Below, piece by piece: positions 24,025 through 31,939 of a DNA stretch of 64,000 bases. The stretch spans positions 1 to 64,000 of the forward strand of contig JAFZZY010000022.1 in assembly GCA_017615545.1 (NCBI GenBank), given 5' to 3'. The DNA is from Lachnospiraceae bacterium. Its GTDB lineage: Bacteria; Bacillota; Clostridia; Lachnospirales; Lachnospiraceae. Position numbers and translations under genes: made by a program. A model generated the notes under the pieces. That model had not been told where the DNA came from and ran no database searches. It saw only the letters and a list, made by a program, of their open reading frames with translations. Positions within the stretch are counted from its first letter, which is position 1; each line of letters opens with the position of its first letter.

Positions 24025-24696
24025 TTAGCCGTAGATCCTACATGCTTCATATTTGGAAAATGCGCCTTCCCTGCGATCTTCGAGGGCGATGGCGTCGCGG
24101 ATGATGTCCGGAAGGTAGCCGTCCCACTTGACTTCGAGCAGGATGGAGTGCGAGACCGGAACCGTCACACAGGTGGGGTTCAGGAAGTCCGTGCAGTACA
24201 TGCCGCTGCGCAGGTCATAGTCGAGGGTAATGCGGACATTGCCCGCCGGGAAAATGTAAGGTTCCCGGGTGTAGTCGACGATGGTCTTCGGGATCAGCCC
24301 CTGGATCTTCATCTTCGTGTAAAGTTCACGAACGAGCGGATACGGGGAGTCGGCCATCCAGGCGGTGTTGCCTTCTAGGATGCTTTCGACCTGATCGCGT
24401 GTCAGCGGGGCGCTCTGCTTGTTTCCAAGCTGGTTGATCTTACTTTTTTTCTCCAGATGGATCACGGAGGTATCTCCGTTGTAATACCGGATCCTGAACT
24501 TTTCACGCCGCGCCAGGCCGTTGATCTTCTCCATCAGGGCTTTGTCGTACAGGTTGTCGAAATACAAGCTTCGTATAAAGTATCTGCCGTTGATCGCATG
24601 CGGATCCGGTTGTGCGACCGCGTTCAGACGATGCCGCAGGACCAGCATGTCGGACAGATTGATCTCATGTTTCACTTCATGTCGAAAGTCCATCAT
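24025..24696 (-). CDS. VTC domain protein (polyphosphate polymerase-like)
   Basis: A 223-residue single VTC domain. Visible family features are the N-terminal FRHEVKHEIN, YFIRSLYFDN, KFRIRYYNGD, the Lys pair in HLEKKSKINQ, and LEVKWDGYLP near the end. In yeast Vtc4 this beta-tunnel domain makes polyphosphate from ATP. The basic and acidic tunnel residues (R-R-Y, E-K-K, E-K) look kept here. First gene of the minus-strand operon. The ATG at 24696 (or 24693) follows AAAGAGGTGAA. Confidence 0.82.
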   Translation of the reverse strand: MMDFRHEVKHEINLSDMLVLRHRLNAVAQPDPHAINGRYFIRSLYFDNLYDKALMEKINGLARREKFRIRYYNGDTSVIHLEKKSKINQLGNKQSAPLTRDQVESILEGNTAWMADSPYPLVRELYTKMKIQGLIPKTIVDYTREPYIFPAGNVRITLDYDLRSGMYCTDFLNPTCVTVPVSHSILLEVKWDGYLPDIIRDAIALEDRREGAFSKYEACRIYG

Positions 24697-24858
24697 TTCA
24701 CCTCTTTCGCAGATTCCCGCTCAGCGTTCGAGCGGGTTTACACGTTGATTATATTTGCAGTTTCTGTTGAGAAAGTGATAAGAAAGTGTATTTTTTGTGA
24801 ACGCGAGGGAGGATCCTATGGTATAATTACCAAAAGGCTTTCAAAAGGAGGAGAGAAA

Positions 24859-25572
24859 ATGGAAGAGGAAAAGAGAAATATCGTGGATACGGGCGTGGAA
24901 CCGGAAGAGACGGACGTTCCGAAGCCCCCGAAAAAAACTTTGTTGCGTGTAGTATTAGTGATCCTGGGTATTATCGTGATCGCCGTGGCGGTGCTCTTGA
25001 TCTACATCCATTCGCAGAAGAATCATAAATTAGAAAAGCCGGTGATCTATCTGTACCCGGAGCAGGCCTGTGAGGTGACGGTTTTGCTGGATCTGAACGG
25101 CATACTTACGACGACCTACCCGAAGTATGAGAACGGTTGGCGTGTGACCGCTGAACCGGACGGAACCTTAACGGATGCTGCCGGTAAACAGTACTATTGC
25201 CTGTATTGGGGGGGCGACTCCGATGTGAGATATGATATGTCGGAAGGCTTCTGCGTGAAGGGCAGCGACACAGCGACGTTTTTGGAGGATGCCCTCGCGA
25301 AACTCGGATTGACCGAGCGCGAAGCTAACGAATTTATCATCTACTGGTTGCCTCGTATGGAGGGCAATACATATAACGTGATAAGCTTCCAGAGTGAGGC
25401 GTACACGGAGAGTGCGAAGCTTCGCATCGATCCGGAGCCCGATACACTGATCCGGGTATTTATGACCTGGTATGGCAGCGAGAAAGCCGTAGAGATGAAA
25501 GAACAGACATTGTCCGCGCCCGAACGGAGTGGGTTCACCGTGGTTGAATGGGGCGGAAGCGAGATCCGCTAA
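24859..25572 (+). CDS. Membrane-anchored protein with a KPVIYLYPE domain
   Basis: A 237-residue protein with an acidic N-terminal tail, one membrane helix (about 29-50) and an outside domain that starts KPVIYLYPEQ. That motif marks a widespread but uncharacterised family in Gram-positive bacteria and some phages. Other fixed positions are GWRVTAEPDG, YCLYWGG, GFCVKGSD and the end FTVVEWGG. The start at 24859 is preceded by AAGGAGGAGAG; a longer in-frame reading upstream overlaps the divergent VTC gene and is not likely. Function unknown. Confidence 0.72.
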   Translation: MEEEKRNIVDTGVEPEETDVPKPPKKTLLRVVLVILGIIVIAVAVLLIYIHSQKNHKLEKPVIYLYPEQACEVTVLLDLNGILTTTYPKYENGWRVTAEPDGTLTDAAGKQYYCLYWGGDSDVRYDMSEGFCVKGSDTATFLEDALAKLGLTEREANEFIIYWLPRMEGNTYNVISFQSEAYTESAKLRIDPEPDTLIRVFMTWYGSEKAVEMKEQTLSAPERSGFTVVEWGGSEIR

Positions 25573-25583
25573 GGAGGAAAAAG

Positions 25584-25940
25584 ATGATCAAGGTATATTG
25601 CTACGCGAAATGTACGACCTGTAAGAAGGCGCTGAAGTGGCTGGACGATAATAAAGTTGAGTACCAACTGCTCGATATCAAGGAGGAGCATCCGGACGAG
25701 AAGACGCTGCGGCAGCTCCATAAGAAGAGCGGGCTGGCGCTGCGGAAGTTTTTCAACACCAGCGGCATCCTGTACCGGGAGATGGAACTCTCGAAGAAAC
25801 TGCCGGAGATGAGCGAGGACGAAATGTTCAAACTGCTGGCTTCGGACGGAATGCTGGTGAAGCGGCCGCTGCTGATCACAAAGGATCGCGTGCTGCCGGG
25901 CTTTAAGGAAGAAGACTGGAAGGCAGCAGTACAGAAATAA
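25584..25940 (+). CDS. ArsC/Spx family protein
   Basis: A 118-residue thioredoxin-fold protein with an N-terminal CTTC motif (YAKCTTCKKALKWLD), the VEYQLLDIKEEHP strand-turn, and RPLLITKDRVLPGF, the usual cis-Pro region of the ArsC/YffB/Spx group. The Clostridia version is generally annotated as arsenate-reductase-related. With CxxC present, a redox role is possible, but no ars genes are near, so arsenate reduction is not supported. ATG at 25584 follows AAGGAGGAAAAAG. Confidence 0.82.
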   Translation: MIKVYCYAKCTTCKKALKWLDDNKVEYQLLDIKEEHPDEKTLRQLHKKSGLALRKFFNTSGILYREMELSKKLPEMSEDEMFKLLASDGMLVKRPLLITKDRVLPGFKEEDWKAAVQK

Positions 25941-25954
25941 CAGGGAGAATAGAC

Positions 25955-27361
25955 ATGGAGATTTGGGATCTTTACGATAAAAACGGTGTAAAGACAGGAG
26001 AGACGTGGGAACGTCAATGGGAGAGTATGCATAAGGAGATACCGGACGGGCGGTACCATATCGTTTGTGAGGTTTTGGTGCGGCATAAGGATGGCACCTT
26101 TCTGCTGGTGAAGCGTGACCCGAATAAAGAAGCATACCCGGGGTACTGGGAGGCGAGCGCCGGCGGCTCTGCGCTGGCCGGAGAGGACCCGCTGACCTGT
26201 GTTAAGCGGGAACTGCTGGAGGAGACCGGGATCGTGGCGGACCGCCTGGTCCAGATCGGTTTCACGAACGAGCGCAAGCCCTGCCTTTTCTACTCCTATC
26301 TGGCTTACACAAATTGTGATAAGGATTCCGTGAAACTGCAGGAGGGCGAGACCGTTGAGTACAAATGGGTCGACCGCGCGGGAATGCTGGAGTACCTCGA
26401 TTCCGACCTGGCGATAAAGACGCACAACTACCGCAGCCGCCGCTTCTTCGAGAAGATCCTGAAGGTCGACGCGCTCGCGGACCGTCCCATCGCCGAATGG
26501 CTCAAAGACGTGTCGGATGATGATTTCATTTCCCCGTATCCGACCTATGAGATCGGTAAGCTTTTCAACCGCTTCCACAAGGTGATCTACACGTATAAGG
26601 ACGGCCGGAGCATGAAGTATTATTTCTTCGATCCGAGAGAGTACGGCTATCCCGCGGGGCGCAAATACCCCCTGCTGGTGTCGTTCCACGGATCGGGCAA
26701 TTCCTTCGTGGGCGATACCGTCATCAACTATACGGGTGCGGAGTTTTATGCTTCGGACGACTATCAGAAGACGATGGGCGGGGCGTACGTCCTGGTTCCC
26801 GTGGCCAATGAATATAAGGCCGAGAACGGAAAGACCGAGGGCGGCTGGGACCCTGTATATGATGACATGGTCCGTGCGCTCATCTTCGATTTTATCGCAG
26901 AGAAGACCGAGGGTGTGACGAAGAAGGCATACTTCGGAAATTCCTCCGGCGCGAGATATGTGTTCCACATGATGGACTGCTACATGGATGATTTCGACAT
27001 CGCGATCCCGATCGGCGGTAGTGACCTGCCGAGCCCGGAAAAACTGCAGGAATTCGATGCGAAGGGCAAATATCTGTTCTTTGCGCTCGGCAAGAGAGAC
27101 GAGTTCCACAAGTATGATACGATGGTGGTTCCGAAGCTTCCGTCCATGCAGGCCATGAAGAATTGTTTCATCTTCATCCCGGAGTGGGTGCGCAACGGAG
27201 ACGGCGGCATCGCGTCGATCTTCGGCGGCGTCGAGATGGGGCAGCATTGCCTGGTAAACAGCATGCACATCAACCTGATGTTTGATGATCATACGCCGAT
27301 GGATGACCGACTTCCGAACGGCGTGACCGGCTGGCTGGCCGAGATTATTAACGAGGCATGA
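25955..27361 (+). CDS. Nudix hydrolase fused to an alpha/beta-hydrolase (esterase-like) domain
   Basis: A 468-residue two-domain protein. Residues 1 to about 165 form a Nudix domain of the isopentenyl-diphosphate isomerase-like branch (EIWDLYDKNG start; Nudix box at 70-93 with KRELLEETG). Residues 200-465 resemble the PHB-depolymerase/Esterase_D class: LLVSFHGSGNS (oxyanion region), nucleophile Ser in YFGNSSGAR (G-x-S-x-G), and a late MHINLMFDDH with a possible catalytic His. I do not recall a described protein of this layout. Substrates unknown. It is 14 bases after the ArsC-like gene. Confidence 0.78.
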   Translation: MEIWDLYDKNGVKTGETWERQWESMHKEIPDGRYHIVCEVLVRHKDGTFLLVKRDPNKEAYPGYWEASAGGSALAGEDPLTCVKRELLEETGIVADRLVQIGFTNERKPCLFYSYLAYTNCDKDSVKLQEGETVEYKWVDRAGMLEYLDSDLAIKTHNYRSRRFFEKILKVDALADRPIAEWLKDVSDDDFISPYPTYEIGKLFNRFHKVIYTYKDGRSMKYYFFDPREYGYPAGRKYPLLVSFHGSGNSFVGDTVINYTGAEFYASDDYQKTMGGAYVLVPVANEYKAENGKTEGGWDPVYDDMVRALIFDFIAEKTEGVTKKAYFGNSSGARYVFHMMDCYMDDFDIAIPIGGSDLPSPEKLQEFDAKGKYLFFALGKRDEFHKYDTMVVPKLPSMQAMKNCFIFIPEWVRNGDGGIASIFGGVEMGQHCLVNSMHINLMFDDHTPMDDRLPNGVTGWLAEIINEA

Positions 27362-27385
27362 CAGACGTTTTGATCGAGTGTGCCC

Positions 27386-27414
27386 TTGACTTTTGCTTTG
27401 ATCATTGCTATACT
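27386..27414 (+). promoter_or_regulatory. Sigma-A promoter for the EAL gene
   Basis: TTGACT at 27386-27391 and TATACT at 27409-27414 with a 17-base spacer. Confidence 0.75.
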
Positions 27415-27503
27415 AAACTAGATAAATAGCGTTGTCCGTACTTGGTATATGCCTTTTCCAATGTTGGTTTGGGCGCTTCCGATAAGGTGAGGGGAGTGAG
27501 CAT

Positions 27504-29414
27504 ATGGGAGGAGCGCTGACATTTTACGATAATTACTCTCCGGTAGGCGATCTCACCGTGGTTGCCATGTGTTTGGTGGTCGCTGTTCTTTTGATGTCCT
27601 CCTATGTTGAAAAAACACGCCTGTCGGCAGTATATATTGCTTTGGTCAGTTACCTCGGCTTAGGTGCGCTGATCGATGTTGCCCATCAAGCGATCTATTC
27701 AAGGATCACGAATGGGGATTATTTTTGGGTCTATGCGTTGCGCTTGATCTATCACGGACTGTTGCTTACCAGTCTGGTGTTGTTTGTAGTTTACATCGTC
27801 AAATTGCTGGAACTGGAAGGACGGGCGAAGATACAACCCATGGCGGTTTCCATGGGCGTTTATCTTGGAATGATCATTACCGACATCATTACCACTGTGA
27901 ACGGGGCCGGTTTTAAGATCGACAAGACCGGAAAAGCGATCACCGGATTCAATGTTTTTATGGTCGGTCATCTGCTGTTTTTGATCATCATCCTGACCTT
28001 GATGATCCGGTATGGAGGCAGGCTCTATCGCCGCGTTATGATCGGCTTTTACGGAACACTTCTGGTGTCGATGCTGATCCTTCTGTTGCAAGGAGTTCAT
28101 GACCAGTCATCGTTTACCACGGTGTCGTTTCTGTTTCCTGTTATTTCCCTTTTGTATCTGGTACATGCGAATACCTTCGATCTTTCTTCGGGTGCGGCAG
28201 GTGCGAAAGCCTTTGAAGATACGATCGCGAACCACCTTAAAAAGGAGAGGGAACTCCTCTATATGAGTTTGTACCTTCCCGATTATGATACTGAGGGCAG
28301 TGTTCTCCCGGAGGAAGCGGTCAAAGCGATTCGAAATACCGGTGACCGTCTGTTTAAGGGTGTCTTGCTGTATCAGATCAGCAACGGGCATGTGATCTTT
28401 GTTGCGAAGAAGAGTTCGAACCCCGATTATCGGAGACGCTCGGAAAATGTCATCGCGGATGTGGTCGAGACGCTGGAGAAACATAAGTATAATTACAAGA
28501 TCGTTTTAGGAAAGTCCATTGAAGAGATCAGCCAGAAAAAGGCGTATGTGAGTTTCCTGCGCAATATTCATCTGAATATGGCGATGAATGAGATCCATAA
28601 GGTCAATGAACAGGATGTGGCCATATTCAAAGAATATGAGTATATCCTGTCTGAACTGGCAGACATCAACAAAAAGCAGGATCTGAGGGATGAAAGAGTC
28701 CGGGTCTATTGCCAGCCGGTCTACAATATCAAGACGAAGGCATTTGATACCGCTGAGACGCTGATGCGCCTGGACCTTCCGAAGCTCGGGATCGTAAATC
28801 CGCGCAGGTTTATTCCATTGGCGGAAGAGCATGGTTACATCCGTACATTGACCAGGATCATGCTTCAAAAAACCTGTGACGGGATCGAGAGCCTTATGGA
28901 TGACGGGTATGCATTTTCCCGGGTATCGGTCAATCTTTCCATGCTGGATCTGAAAGAAGCGGATTTTACGGAAACGGTTGCGGCGATCATCGGCGAGAGC
29001 GAGATCCCGTTCAGCAAGGTGGCTTTTGAGATAACGGAGTCGCTCAACGAGTACGATTTTACACTGATCAAAAGCAGGTTGAATGAATTAAAGGAAAAGG
29101 GCATCAAGATCTATCTGGATGATTTCGGGACCGGTTTTTCCAATATGGAGAGAATATTGGAACTGCCGTTTGACATCGTCAAGTTCGATCGTTCGCTGGT
29201 CATGGCATGCGACTCGGACGAGCGGTCGGAAAAAATGGTCGGAATGCTGGCGGGCATGTTTTCCGAGTTTGAACTGGACGTGCTCTATGAAGGCATTGAG
29301 AGCGAGGAAGACGAGAAGCGATGCATCGAGATGGCGGCGTCTTACTTACAGGGCTTTAAGTATTCGAGGCCCATTCCATTCGCGGAATTGCGGCGGTTCT
29401 TTCGAAAAGCCTGA
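27504..29414 (+). CDS. Membrane EAL domain protein (c-di-GMP phosphodiesterase)
   Basis: A 636-residue protein with seven or eight membrane helices (residues 10-230). A degenerate GGDEF-like region follows (about 245-385, no GGDEF motif) and then an EAL domain (about 395-636). EAL motifs: AETLMRL in place of EALLR, NLSMLDL, FEITES, YLDDFGTGFSNME, KFDRSLV, and YEGIES...YLQGFKYSRP. The metal and general-base residues (E, N, E, DD, K, E, Q) appear kept, so hydrolysis of c-di-GMP is likely. The membrane part probably senses a signal. Own promoter; ATG follows AGGGGAG. Confidence 0.85.
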   Translation: MGGALTFYDNYSPVGDLTVVAMCLVVAVLLMSSYVEKTRLSAVYIALVSYLGLGALIDVAHQAIYSRITNGDYFWVYALRLIYHGLLLTSLVLFVVYIVKLLELEGRAKIQPMAVSMGVYLGMIITDIITTVNGAGFKIDKTGKAITGFNVFMVGHLLFLIIILTLMIRYGGRLYRRVMIGFYGTLLVSMLILLLQGVHDQSSFTTVSFLFPVISLLYLVHANTFDLSSGAAGAKAFEDTIANHLKKERELLYMSLYLPDYDTEGSVLPEEAVKAIRNTGDRLFKGVLLYQISNGHVIFVAKKSSNPDYRRRSENVIADVVETLEKHKYNYKIVLGKSIEEISQKKAYVSFLRNIHLNMAMNEIHKVNEQDVAIFKEYEYILSELADINKKQDLRDERVRVYCQPVYNIKTKAFDTAETLMRLDLPKLGIVNPRRFIPLAEEHGYIRTLTRIMLQKTCDGIESLMDDGYAFSRVSVNLSMLDLKEADFTETVAAIIGESEIPFSKVAFEITESLNEYDFTLIKSRLNELKEKGIKIYLDDFGTGFSNMERILELPFDIVKFDRSLVMACDSDERSEKMVGMLAGMFSEFELDVLYEGIESEEDEKRCIEMAASYLQGFKYSRPIPFAELRRFFRKA

Positions 29415-29425
29415 ACATAGGTTCC

Positions 29426-29460
29426 TTTCGGCCGGACGATAAGTGCGGCCGAAAATTATT
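29426..29460 (+). terminator. Possible terminator after the EAL gene
   Basis: TTTCGGCCG (29426-29434) pairs with CGGCCGAAA (29446-29454), loop 11, followed by ATTATT. A weak T-tract may allow readthrough into the next gene. Confidence 0.5.
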
Positions 29461-29484
29461 TCAGAAGAAGATAGGAGAGAACAG

Positions 29485-30462
29485 ATGGCAAAAGGATCAT
29501 CCTGGATCAGTAAAATGAAGAGCATATTACATATCGGCAAGGGGAAGCCCGACTCGGACGATGACGAGTTCGGATACGATGGCCCGGAGGGTGCGGGCGA
29601 TAGCGCGGTCAGCAATGACAGCGGGATCAAGGAGTTCGAGTATCGCTATATTGCGAGCATCGGCGGGGACAGTTATTCGTATAAACTTACATTTTCCGAA
29701 ACGCCGATATTCACGTATGAGAGCATGGTCCACCCGTTCGGAGAGGTGACGATGGAGACGGACGCCGAGACAGCGGCGAAGGTCGCTGCCCTCTATGAGA
29801 CGCACAAATTGTGGAAGTGGGACGGCTTCAGCCGCTCCGCCCGGCATGTGCTCGACGGCGACGGTTTTTCGCTTTCGATCCGCTTCCGCAACGGGAAGAG
29901 CATGTATGCCCATGGCTCCAACGCGTACCCGAAGGGCTATGGTGACTTTCGTACCGATATGCGTGAGGTCTTCCGCCCCCTGGAGGCGGCGGTGATCGAG
30001 CGGGAAAACCGGAAGATCATCGAACGCGGTGTTCATGGGAAAATGACGAGCGTGATGGCGAACTTCATTCAGAAGGGGCAGAGCGGAAGCGACCGATATG
30101 AGCTCCTTCTTTACAAACCGGACCTGCGGGAGAAAAACCTCACCTTGCAGGTGAAGTCGGTCAGCGGCGCTGTGTTTGAGAAGGGCACCTTCAGCATTTA
30201 TGATACATTGCCCGATACGCCCGGATTTTTTGAGAAGGTGGACGCCCTCATCAAAAAGTATGACATCATGGAGTGGTACGGCTGGGACAAACCGGCGGAG
30301 GACTACAACAACGCGGAGTGGTTCCAGGTGCATTTTTGCTACGAGGACGGCTCGATCGGCGCCATGGGGACTCTGCATCCGAAGAATTACGATGCATTCC
30401 GCGAGGAACTGATCCTGCTCATGAAAGAGGCGGCAGACTCGATCCCGAAGAGCGAAACCTAA
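29485..30462 (+). CDS. Hypothetical protein with two similar domains
   Basis: A 325-residue protein with no signal peptide or membrane helix. Two parts resemble each other: residues about 100-170 (LWKWDGF...FSLSIRFRNGKSMYAHGSN...FRTDMREVF) and about 250-320 (IMEWYGWDKP...WFQVHFCYEDGSIGAMGTLHPKNYDAFREEL, shown in part). Each has a W-x-G-W/F core, an input strand followed by a G-S turn, and an amphipathic end helix. This suggests internal duplication. No family recognised. Start at 29485 follows ATAGGAGAGAACAG; upstream starts lie in the terminator. Confidence 0.62.
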   Translation: MAKGSSWISKMKSILHIGKGKPDSDDDEFGYDGPEGAGDSAVSNDSGIKEFEYRYIASIGGDSYSYKLTFSETPIFTYESMVHPFGEVTMETDAETAAKVAALYETHKLWKWDGFSRSARHVLDGDGFSLSIRFRNGKSMYAHGSNAYPKGYGDFRTDMREVFRPLEAAVIERENRKIIERGVHGKMTSVMANFIQKGQSGSDRYELLLYKPDLREKNLTLQVKSVSGAVFEKGTFSIYDTLPDTPGFFEKVDALIKKYDIMEWYGWDKPAEDYNNAEWFQVHFCYEDGSIGAMGTLHPKNYDAFREELILLMKEAADSIPKSET

Positions 30463-30494
30463 GAATTCTATTGGGGTTGATTTCAATAAAACTA

Positions 30495-30523
30495 TTGACA
30501 GGACTCTTTAGGAGATATAGAAT
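30495..30523 (+). promoter_or_regulatory. Promoter not followed by a gene (small RNA candidate)
   Basis: TTGACA at 30495-30500 and TAGAAT at 30518-30523 with a 17-base spacer. The next intrinsic terminator is only 40 bases after the expected start, and no open frame lies between. Confidence 0.55.
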
Positions 30524-30528
30524 GTAGG

Positions 30529-30561
30529 TACATGTTTGGAAGGCATTCGTGTCTTCAAATG
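30529..30561 (+). repeat. 33-bp direct repeat, copy A
   Basis: TACATGTTTGGAAGGCATTC is the start of the unit, continuing to 30561. It matches 31984-32016 at 28 of 33 positions. Together the two copies flank the three-gene DUF4417 cassette. Confidence 0.75.
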
Positions 30562-30603
30562 AAAACCCTTGAGTGTTGGTAGCACTCAAGGGTTTTATTT
30601 TTT
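30562..30603 (+). terminator. Rho-independent terminator, 14-bp perfect stem
   Basis: AAAACCCTTGAGTG (30562-30575) pairs with CACTCAAGGGTTTT (30583-30596), followed by ATTTTTTT. On the plus strand it is very strong. On the minus strand the T-run is weak. Confidence 0.92.
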
Positions 30604-30614
30604 TGCTTTTGTTG

Positions 30615-30890
30615 TTAGTCAAAATCTAACTCGTTGCAAGTTTCGGCAAATGATTTGCCATGGAAAAGAGCAATGGGATTAGACAGTAATGTCTTAATGT
30701 TTTTGTGAGAATTAATGGCGTTCCATTTGGAATCATAGATATGATACTCGCCATAGTCGTAGACTATGTAGTAGACGTTGTTCTCATAAACAAAAGAAAC
30801 ATCAACGGTTAATGGAGGATTGTCGGAACATTCTTGAAACTCATCCCATCGCTGCCAGTTTTGAAACTCTTTCCAACTCATATTACTCAT
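30615..30890 (-). CDS. Hypothetical small protein of the DUF4417 cassette
   Basis: A 91-residue acidic protein rich in Tyr, Asp and Asn, without signal or membrane segment. It begins MSNMSWKEFQNWQRWDEFQE; a start at the second Met (30881) is also possible. The central part (VSFVYENNVYYIVYDYGEYH) looks like a beta-meander that could be a small immunity- or adaptor-type fold, but no family is recognised. It overlaps the preceding gene by 8 bases, so it is co-translated. AT-rich compared with the flanking chromosome. Confidence 0.55.
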   Translation of the reverse strand: MSNMSWKEFQNWQRWDEFQECSDNPPLTVDVSFVYENNVYYIVYDYGEYHIYDSKWNAINSHKNIKTLLSNPIALFHGKSFAETCNELDFD

Positions 30891-31296
30891 TCTGCTTCCT
30901 CCATTTATCGTATACAGTTTCCGACCATATGGTGTTTATTCGTTTGACCATAGCGCGTTCTTTGTCTGTCAGATGGGCAAAGCCCTTGGGAGTATCATGC
31001 TCATTGTGTTCATAACCATGATGTGTATGAGGCGAAACTCCTCTGTGAGGCACGGTTAAGTCAATTTGTTTTGTTCGTTTGTTGTCCTTATCATAGTAGG
31101 AAATATACTTAGGTTTACCCTCCTTGTCAAGCGTAACATATACACGGCCTTTGGTCATGGTTTCCATTGGCGCGGTGGGATTTCCGTCGTTGTGGACGAC
31201 AAACTTTACATTTCCTGCTGTATGGAGAGACTTGTATTCGGTACCATATGCTTTTCCGCTGTTGCTGGTACCGGAACTACTTCCTCTTCCGCCCAT
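30883..31296 (-). CDS. Phage/mobile-element associated protein (MGGRGSSSG family)
   Basis: A 137-residue protein beginning MGGRGSSSGTS, a start typical of small proteins and C-terminal domains encoded beside phage head or mobile-element genes. A His-rich core, PHRGVSPHTHHGYEHNEHD, follows, then KGFAHLTDKERAMVKRI. The His/Asp-rich stretch could bind metal, but no enzyme class is assigned. It sits between the DUF4417 gene and the small acidic protein, spaced by one base and overlapped by eight. I recall similar sequences from Firmicutes prophages. Function unknown. Confidence 0.6.
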   Translation of the reverse strand: MGGRGSSSGTSNSGKAYGTEYKSLHTAGNVKFVVHNDGNPTAPMETMTKGRVYVTLDKEGKPKYISYYDKDNKRTKQIDLTVPHRGVSPHTHHGYEHNEHDTPKGFAHLTDKERAMVKRINTIWSETVYDKWRKQNE

Positions 31297-31297
31297 A

Positions 31298-31921
31298 TTA
31301 TCTCACCACCTTTCTACTGGATAAATAATCGACGACATAAAGAGGCCCCTTCATTTCGGCGAAAGGAGTCCCAAAACAAATAATAGCCGTTGGATCAATG
31401 ACGTCAAGCATTTTGTTGTAACCGAGGAGAAACTCCTGTTTGTATCTTTTGCAGCCAATCATTCCTATGGCCACGATAGATCCGTGTTCGACTGCATCAA
31501 AACAGAAGTCAAATGAATCCGGTGTGCTCCAAGATATTGTTGGAACAACAAACAAGCCCTGGTCTTGCCAAAAGGCGCCGCACCATCGACTATGAGCTAC
31601 GCTTTCCAACTGCCTCCAATAATTCATATCAGAGTAAGTGGAAAAATCAGGCGTGCATGTGAATGCATATTGTGAGAGACGGGAAAGTGCTCTTTCGGGG
31701 TTCCTATACATGGATTCAAATTTATAATCATCCACGAAAAAATGCACTCCCTTTTCTCGGTTAATGGAGTTATCATGATATCGGGTATCTGATATTGAGA
31801 TCAGATCCAATTTATCAAGATTGATTTTTTGCTTTCGTACCAGTGGCATTTGCCACCGACCTGCTGTTTCGTACGCATTGCGTAAAAACAGAGGATCTGT
31901 TCTAAATAATTTGCTTTTCAT
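31298..31921 (-). CDS. DUF4417 domain protein
   Basis: A 207-residue protein matching DUF4417: KGVHFFVDDYKFESMY, LTPDFS-type turn (CTPDFSTYSDMN), RWCGAFWQDQGLFVVPTISW, SFDFCFDAVEHGSIVAIGMI, and TAIICFGTPF near the end. DUF4417 proteins occur mainly on phages and integrative elements and have no known function. The gene starts the three-gene cassette. ATG at 31921 follows GGAGGAGGGCC. Its long leader holds the second copy of the 33-bp repeat. Confidence 0.8.
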   Translation of the reverse strand: MKSKLFRTDPLFLRNAYETAGRWQMPLVRKQKINLDKLDLISISDTRYHDNSINREKGVHFFVDDYKFESMYRNPERALSRLSQYAFTCTPDFSTYSDMNYWRQLESVAHSRWCGAFWQDQGLFVVPTISWSTPDSFDFCFDAVEHGSIVAIGMIGCKRYKQEFLLGYNKMLDVIDPTAIICFGTPFAEMKGPLYVVDYLSSRKVVR

Positions 31922-31939
31922 AATAGAGGCCCTCCTCCG

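Larger units (their letters stand above)
30529..30603 (+). ncRNA. Candidate small RNA of about 75 nt
   Basis: Bounded by the promoter at 30495-30523 and a strong terminator (stem 30562-30575 with 30583-30596, then TTTATTTTTTT). Its 5' half is the direct repeat shared with 31984-32016. There is no start codon with a ribosome site in the unit. The cassette next door is read on the opposite strand, so its leader RNA would contain the complement of this repeat. Expression is inferred, not shown. Confidence 0.4.

Noticed and set aside
25584..25940. Arsenate reductase function for the ArsC-like gene
   Set aside because: No arsR, arsB or acr3 gene is near, and the CTTC motif also fits Spx/YffB-type proteins.
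25601..27292. Open frame of 563 codons on the minus strand
   Set aside because: Complement of the ArsC-like and Nudix-esterase genes, both of which have strong start sites and family motifs.
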